64,000 bases of DNA, from positions 4,278,001 to 4,342,000 of the forward strand of contig NZ_JACHMP010000001.1 in assembly GCF_014204985.1 (NCBI RefSeq). The letters run 5' to 3'. The position numbers and the translations under genes were made by a program. Origin of the DNA: Streptosporangium becharense (GTDB taxonomy: Bacteria > Actinomycetota > Actinomycetes > Streptosporangiales > Streptosporangiaceae). Below are positions 54,657 to 64,000 of this stretch, in pieces (position 1 is the first letter of the stretch; every line of letters starts with the position of its first letter). The notes under the pieces are model-generated. The model did no database searches and had not been told where the DNA came from. It saw only the letters and a program-made list of their open reading frames with translations.

Positions 54657-56713
54657 CGGCTCACCTTCGCTGTGTCGAGGATCCAGGAGAGGGTGAACGC
54701 CTCCTCGCGCCAGGCGTCGTACCTGCCGCTGCGACCGCCGTGCCCGGCACCCATCTCCGTCTTCAGCAGGAACGGCCCGCCGGCGGCGACATCGCGGAGC
54801 CTCGCCACCCACTTGGCGGGCTCGTGGTAGAGGACCCGGGTGTCGTTGAGGCTGGTGATCGCCAGGATCGGCGGGTAGACCCGGCCGTCCACGTTCTCGT
54901 ACGGCGTGTACGACTTCATGTACGCGTACACCTCGGGGTCGTGCAACGGGTCGCCCCACTCGTCCCACTCGATCACGGTCAGCGGCAGCGACGGATCGAG
55001 CATCGAGTTCAGCGCGTCCACGAACGGCACCTCGGCGACCACACCCGCGAACGTCTCCGGCGCGATGTTGGCGACCGCCCCCATGAGCAGCCCGCCGGCC
55101 GACCCGCCCCTGGCGATGACCGAACTCGACCAGTCCTCCGCCTTCAGGTGCTCGGCGGCGGCGACGAAGTCGGTGAAGGTGTTCTTCTTCTTCTGGAACT
55201 TGCCGTCCTCGTACCACCGGCGTCCCATCTCGCCGCCGCCCCTGACGTGCGCGACCGCGAAGACGAACCCCCGGTCGAGCAGGCTGAGCCGCGCGATGGA
55301 GAACGAGGGGTCCATCGAGGTCTCGTAGCTGCCGTAGCCGTACAGGACCGTGGGCGCCGGCCGCTCCGTGTCCTTCCTGACGACGATCGAGATCGGGATG
55401 CGGGTGCCGTCGGAGGCGGTCGCCCACTCGCGGAACTGCTCGTAGTCGGCGGGGTCGTAACCGCCGAGCACGGCCTTCTGCTTCAGCAGGATCAGCTCGC
55501 GGGCCCGCAGGTCGTAGTCGTACATCGACGGCGGCGTCACCATGCTGGTGTAACCGAGACGGAGCCGCTCGGTGACGAACTCCGGGTTGCCCGCCGGACC
55601 GACGTCGTAGATCGGCTCGGGGAAGGGGATCTCGTACGGCTCGCCGTCACGGGGCAGGACACGGATGCCGGTCAGGCCGTCCCTGCGGAAGTGCACGACG
55701 GTGTAACCGGCGAAGGCGTCGACGTCCAGCAGCCGGGTGTCCTCGCGGTGCTCGACCAGCGGCGTCCAGTCGCCGGGGGAGTCGAGCGGCGCGGTCGCCA
55801 GCTCGAAGTTCTCGCCGTTCCGGTTGTGCAGGACGAGGAAGTGGTCGCCCGCGTGGTCGACGCCGTATTCGACGCCGGTCTCGCGGGGGCGGATGAGCCG
55901 GAACTCGCCCGTCGGGTCGTCCGCCTCCAGGACGCGGACCTCGCTGGTGATCTTGCTTCCGGAGGAGAGGACCAGGAACCGCTCACTGCGGGTGAGACCG
56001 ATGCCGATCCAGAACCGCTCGTCGTCCTCCTGATGAACGAGCACGTCGTCCTCGGCAGGGGTGCCGACGGTGTGCCGGTGCACCTGGTTGGGCCGCCAGG
56101 CCTCGTCGACCGTGGTGTAGAAGAACACGCTCCCGTCGGCGGACCAGGCCCCGCCGTAGAAGATGCCCGGGATCTCGTCGGGGAGGACCTCGCCGGTGGT
56201 GAGGTCCTTGATCCTGAGGGTGAAGCGCTCGTCGCCGGTGAAGTTGACGGAGTAGGCGAGCCTCGTGCCGTCCGGGCTCACCGAGCTGGTGCCGATCGCG
56301 AAGAAGTCGCCGCCGGCGGCCAGCTCGTTGCCGTCGAGCAGTACTTCCTCGCCCGGGAGCGCCTCGTCCGCCTTCAGCTCCGGCGGCGTCTCACCCTGCG
56401 CCGCCACCCGGCACTGGATGCCGTACTGCTTGCCCTCCTCGGTGCGCGAGTAGTACCACCAGGCGCCCTTGCGGGTGGGAACCGACAGGTCCGTCTCCAG
56501 GGTGCGGTTCTTGATCTCCTGGAAGAGCGTCTCCTGCAGCGGCTTGAGGTGGGCGGTCGCCTCCTCGGTGTAGGCGTTCTCCGCCTCCAGATAGGCGATC
56601 GTGTCGGGGTCTTCCTTGACCGTCAGCCACGCGTACTCGTCGACCACGGTGTCGCCGTGGTGCGTGCGCTCGCTGGGAACCTTCTTCGCCTTCGGCGGCC
56701 TCTGACTGCTCAC
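54653..56713 (-). CDS. Oligopeptidase B-like S9 prolyl oligopeptidase
   Basis: 686 residues from GTG 56713. A TAGACT hexamer ends seven bases before the GTG, suggesting a leaderless transcript. N-terminal beta-propeller, C-terminal alpha/beta hydrolase with nucleophile Ser in ARGGSAGGLLMG (about residue 535) and His in MGAGHGGRSGR. Oligopeptidase B enzymes cut peptides after basic residues in the cytoplasm. First gene of a two-gene unit with the aldo/keto reductase. Confidence 0.94.
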   Translation of the reverse strand: MSSQRPPKAKKVPSERTHHGDTVVDEYAWLTVKEDPDTIAYLEAENAYTEEATAHLKPLQETLFQEIKNRTLETDLSVPTRKGAWWYYSRTEEGKQYGIQCRVAAQGETPPELKADEALPGEEVLLDGNELAAGGDFFAIGTSSVSPDGTRLAYSVNFTGDERFTLRIKDLTTGEVLPDEIPGIFYGGAWSADGSVFFYTTVDEAWRPNQVHRHTVGTPAEDDVLVHQEDDERFWIGIGLTRSERFLVLSSGSKITSEVRVLEADDPTGEFRLIRPRETGVEYGVDHAGDHFLVLHNRNGENFELATAPLDSPGDWTPLVEHREDTRLLDVDAFAGYTVVHFRRDGLTGIRVLPRDGEPYEIPFPEPIYDVGPAGNPEFVTERLRLGYTSMVTPPSMYDYDLRARELILLKQKAVLGGYDPADYEQFREWATASDGTRIPISIVVRKDTERPAPTVLYGYGSYETSMDPSFSIARLSLLDRGFVFAVAHVRGGGEMGRRWYEDGKFQKKKNTFTDFVAAAEHLKAEDWSSSVIARGGSAGGLLMGAVANIAPETFAGVVAEVPFVDALNSMLDPSLPLTVIEWDEWGDPLHDPEVYAYMKSYTPYENVDGRVYPPILAITSLNDTRVLYHEPAKWVARLRDVAAGGPFLLKTEMGAGHGGRSGRYDAWREEAFTLSWILDTAKVSR

Positions 56714-56967
56714 CCCGCCGAGTCTATGTTTCCCCGCCAGGACGGGTCGTGCCGTGCCGACCTGGTGGGTTTCACACGTTGACGGGGTGTGTGCCGGGTT
56801 CGGCGGTGCGCGGGGTTCGTCGTTGTGGCCCGAGAGGTCGTGAGGGGCTGCTAATCTTTTGCCGTCGGCGAGGTCCGGCGCAAACCACTCCAATCACCCC
56901 GGTGACTTCAGTATGGCTTGTGTCGTGTCCGCCGATCTTCCTCTGAAGCCAACGGCCCGGAGATCGG

Positions 56968-56997
56968 TTCGCAGAACCGCTCAAGGGCTGGTAAGTT
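56968..56997 (+). promoter_or_regulatory. Candidate rRNA promoter P1
   Basis: TTCGCA and TAAGTT separated by 18 bases; the -35 box is weak. Confidence 0.4.
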
Positions 56998-57058
56998 TGA
57001 GGGGTTGCCCCGAAAGGGGAAGCGCCGGAATTCGGCAGGCAGGCGAAATCGAGTCGGT

Positions 57059-57087
57059 TTGACACGAAAAAGCGGGCCTGAAAGAAT
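57059..57087 (+). promoter_or_regulatory. Candidate main rRNA promoter
   Basis: Perfect TTGACA and AAGAAT separated by 17 bases, about 270 bases upstream of 16S. Confidence 0.65.
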
Positions 57088-57357
57088 AAAGGCACAACGA
57101 AAGAACAAAACAAAAACGAACGCCCCGGGCGTTCGGCCCCCCGAAAAAGGGGTCGGTCATCCGGTGAACGCGTCCGTTTCTTGAGAACTCAACAGTGTGT
57201 TAAAAGCCAGTGCATGAAGCACAACCCCGTCCGACTCGCCGGTCTGTGGCCGGTGGGGGGATGGGATTCCTTTGGTTGATGTTCCCTCGTGTCCGCCGGG
57301 CCGTTTCGGTCCCGGGGGGTGACGGGGGGCTTTCAGCCGGGAGAACTCGAAGACATT

Positions 57358-62413
<5,056 letters not shown>

Positions 62414-62488
62414 ATGAAGCAGTCTTGTTGTGCTCGCGTCCACTAGGCAATTCTGAGGCAGCAACCGGTGGGTTGTGTGTTTCATAGG

Positions 62489-62606
62489 GTTACGGCGGTT
62501 ATGGCGAAGGGGAAACACCCGGTTACATTCCGAACCCGGAAGTTAAGCTCTTCAGCGCCGATGGTACTGCACCGGGGACGGTGTGGGAGAGTAGGTCGCC
62601 GCCGGA
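62489..62606 (+). rRNA. rrf: 5S ribosomal RNA
   Basis: About 118 bases, with closing stem TACGGCGG and CCGCCGGA, and the typical CACCCGGTTACATTCCGAAC and GAAGTTAAGCTCTTCAGCGC segments. It follows 23S by about 75 bases. Confidence 0.96.
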
Positions 62607-62616
62607 CAATCGTTAT

Positions 62617-62672
62617 GTGAGGGGGAGGGGTCCGTCCCGTGAGGGGACGGGCTCCTCCCCCTCATTTTTTTT
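62617..62672 (+). terminator. Strong rho-independent terminator of the rRNA operon
   Basis: A long stem, GAGGGGGAGG with complement and an inner CCGTCCC/GGGACGG, is followed by eight T. A run of GTGTGC repeats follows at 62673-62705. Confidence 0.95.
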
Positions 62673-63860
62673 CGTGCGCGTGTGCGTGTGCGTGTGCGTG
62701 TGCGGGGGGCCGGCCGGGATGGTGGGGGGCTCTTCTTTTTTGGTTGTATGGGGTTCCGGGGGTTTGCGGGCCCCCCTTTTTTTGTGTGTCAGGGGGGTCC
62801 GGGGGCGGGCCCCCCTTTTTTTGTGCGGGTGCGGGTGCGGGAGGGGCGGTGCAGGGCTCTCTTTTTCGTGTGGGCGAGGGAAGAGTGCGCAGGGTCCTTT
62901 GCGCGTATGCGAGGGATTCCGCCGGGCATCTTCTTGGCGCGCGGAGGAGGTCGGGCCCCTCCTTGGTGTGTGGAGGATGTGTGGAGGAGAGGTGCGCAGG
63001 TTCGGCTCCTTCCTGCTGTGCTCTGCCGTTCTTCGCGCTCCCGCCGCTCACTGACCCGCCGCTCACTGGCCCAGCGCCATGGGGGCAGCGGAAGACGCCT
63101 CGGGCTGTGCCCACCGGGCCCTGGGTGCCCTGGGCGGTGCTGAACGTCCACTGGTGATCACCAACGGCCGCAGCCCGGGTCTTCCCGGGTGGACCTTTGA
63201 TGTCGGTGGCTTCTGCTGGGATGAGTGCTACATGACCTATGCCGAGGAGTGCTGCGTGGACCGTACTGTCAGGGGGCCGTTCCTGAAGTGCTGGGCTGTC
63301 GGCAGGCCGGCGACTTCGGTGGTGAGGTGTGCGGCACCGGCGAGCCCAGGTGGTTGCGTAGCCCTGATCCATCGCGGGCAGAGATCGACGAAAGGCCGCC
63401 GACGAGACAGTCCTCTTCAGATCTCCCCGACGGCCGCTCTGGGGACCGCCCGGCTGATCGCGCCGGGGCGGGACCGAGACTTTCGCCATACGATGCGGCC
63501 GACCACCCGTGGTCAGGCGCTCAGTGTCCTTCCCCCTCCTCTGCCTCCAGGTCGAGGAGGGAATTGTCCGTCTGGGGGCCTCATGCTCGTGTACCGGTAT
63601 ACGTATGGCCGCCGGCCAGGGTTTCCCGGTGTCCGCTCACGGCGGCCTTTGACGGGATGGGGTTCCCGGCCTGTGGAGGAAGCTCACAGGGATCGATTCG
63701 GTTTGTCACTCCGAAGTCACTGGGCCGGTTCAGCCTTCAAGGAACTGGACCGGTTCAGGGCCATGGAGCTGACGGGGCTCTTCTTGTATTCACAGCGATT
63801 TTCTTCGAGCTTGTTGGGCTCTTTCCTCCATTTACGGATGTTTAGGCATGTGGTGTCCGG
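62673..63860. other. Region with no recognisable gene
   Basis: About 1.19 kb. The left 230 bases hold GTGTGC repeats and G-runs followed by T-runs (terminators). The rest contains overlapping open frames on both strands but no family motif, ribosome site or codon pattern that would support one. A plus-strand frame around 63210-63300 is rich in Cys (FCWDECYMTYAEECCVDR). It may be a decayed gene. Confidence 0.4.
62792..62823 (+). terminator. Second rRNA-distal terminator
   Basis: GGGGGGTCC pairs with GGGCCCCCC, then seven T. A further G-rich hairpin with a T-run lies just before it (about 62755-62784), giving three in a row. Confidence 0.75.
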
Positions 63861-64000
63861 TTAGACGTGTAGCGTGCCCGAGAACACTGTGACAGCGCGG
63901 CCCGCGAGCTCCACCCGGTCGCCTCGAACCGTCGTGCGAATCGACCCTCCGCGTCGGGAGAGCTGGGTTCCGACCAGCGTGTCGGAGCCGAGCTTGGCCG
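63861..64000 (-). CDS. PhzF-like family protein, C-terminal end only
   Basis: The last 45 codons are inside the window, ending at a TAA at 63861-63863; the gene continues beyond the right edge. The fragment reads LVGTQLSRRGGSIRTTVRGD and VELAGRAVTVFSGTLHV, which is the typical end of PhzF-like isomerases (a diaminopimelate-epimerase fold). Substrate unknown; family call rests on a short segment. Confidence 0.65.
   Translation of the reverse strand, partial: AKLGSDTLVGTQLSRRGGSIRTTVRGDRVELAGRAVTVFSGTLHV

Larger units (their letters stand above)
56714..57357. other. rRNA operon upstream/leader region
   Basis: 644 bases without a protein gene, less GC-rich than the genes. It carries two promoter-like pairs and, at about 57174-57212, a TTGAGAACTCAACAGTGTG leader sequence conserved upstream of actinobacterial rRNA operons (processing/antitermination). 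Confidence 0.7.

Noticed and set aside
62673..62705. GTGTGC repeats after the rRNA operon as a CRISPR or origin
   Set aside because: Simple sequence repeat without spacers, DnaA boxes or an adjacent replication gene.
62662..63489. 275-codon minus-strand frame behind the rRNA operon
   Set aside because: Reads through the terminator T-runs as Lys/Pro/His low complexity; no motif.

Overview
This window comes from the chromosome of a high-GC filamentous actinobacterium, most likely of the Streptosporangiaceae. The evidence is GC-rich coding sequence with GTG starts, a BldC regulator almost identical to the Streptomyces protein, a DUF3073 gene, the bldC / valine dehydrogenase / purM / purF / purL gene order known from Streptomyces coelicolor, actinobacterial 16S and 23S rRNA, and a 16S-23S spacer without tRNA genes. 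No CRISPR array, complete insertion sequence or tRNA gene was found.

Layout. 1-4.5 kb: cell-wall and chitooligosaccharide genes (GH20 hexosaminidase cut by the window edge, amidase lipoprotein), a small unknown gene and divergent LacI and TetR regulators. 4.6-10.5 kb: bldC, a conserved unknown gene, valine/leucine dehydrogenase, DUF3073, purM and purF. 10.7-15.1 kb: a proline-rich DUF4190 membrane protein, a sterol-carrier-like protein and a Tat-exported PhoX phosphatase behind a probable PHO box. 15.3-19.6 kb: a cAMP module (cyclase, Crp/Fnr regulator, MFS exporter) whose cyclase gene carries one in-frame amber codon. 20-25 kb: a secreted collagen-like protein, then purL, purQ, an anti-sigma-like ATPase and purS. 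25.4-29 kb: a 2-oxoacid dehydrogenase operon (E1 alpha, E1 beta, E2).

29-37 kb is the most unusual part. A 43-codon gene for a Trp/Gly/Arg/Cys-rich peptide overlaps the start of an ABC exporter gene, with a terminator-like hairpin just inside the exporter gene: a candidate unrecognised exported peptide system. It is followed by a four-gene cassette: a NrtR-like NUDIX regulator, a J-domain/pseudokinase fusion, a vWA protein and a divergent PurA-like enzyme. Next is a toxin-antitoxin pair whose toxin gene is also split by one amber codon.

37.4-57 kb holds mostly metabolic and transport genes: acyl-CoA dehydrogenase, an Nramp-related transporter lacking the usual metal motifs, a methyltransferase, a guanidine-III riboswitch driving an SMR exporter, a VOC protein, an erythromycin-esterase-like protein, a less GC-rich islet with a MazG-like enzyme, a molybdopterin oxidoreductase, a secreted M28 peptidase, an RpiB-like isomerase, a kinase-like/flippase membrane protein, an aldo/keto reductase and an oligopeptidase B. 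57.4-62.6 kb is a complete rRNA operon (16S, 23S, 5S) with promoters and a strong terminator cluster. The last 1.2 kb before the edge has no recognisable gene except the 3' end of a PhzF-like gene.

Short degenerate tandem repeats recur in intergenic or gene-end DNA (24.1, 29.0, 29.15, 31.6, 33.6, 40.8 and 42.1 kb) and look like a property of this genome.
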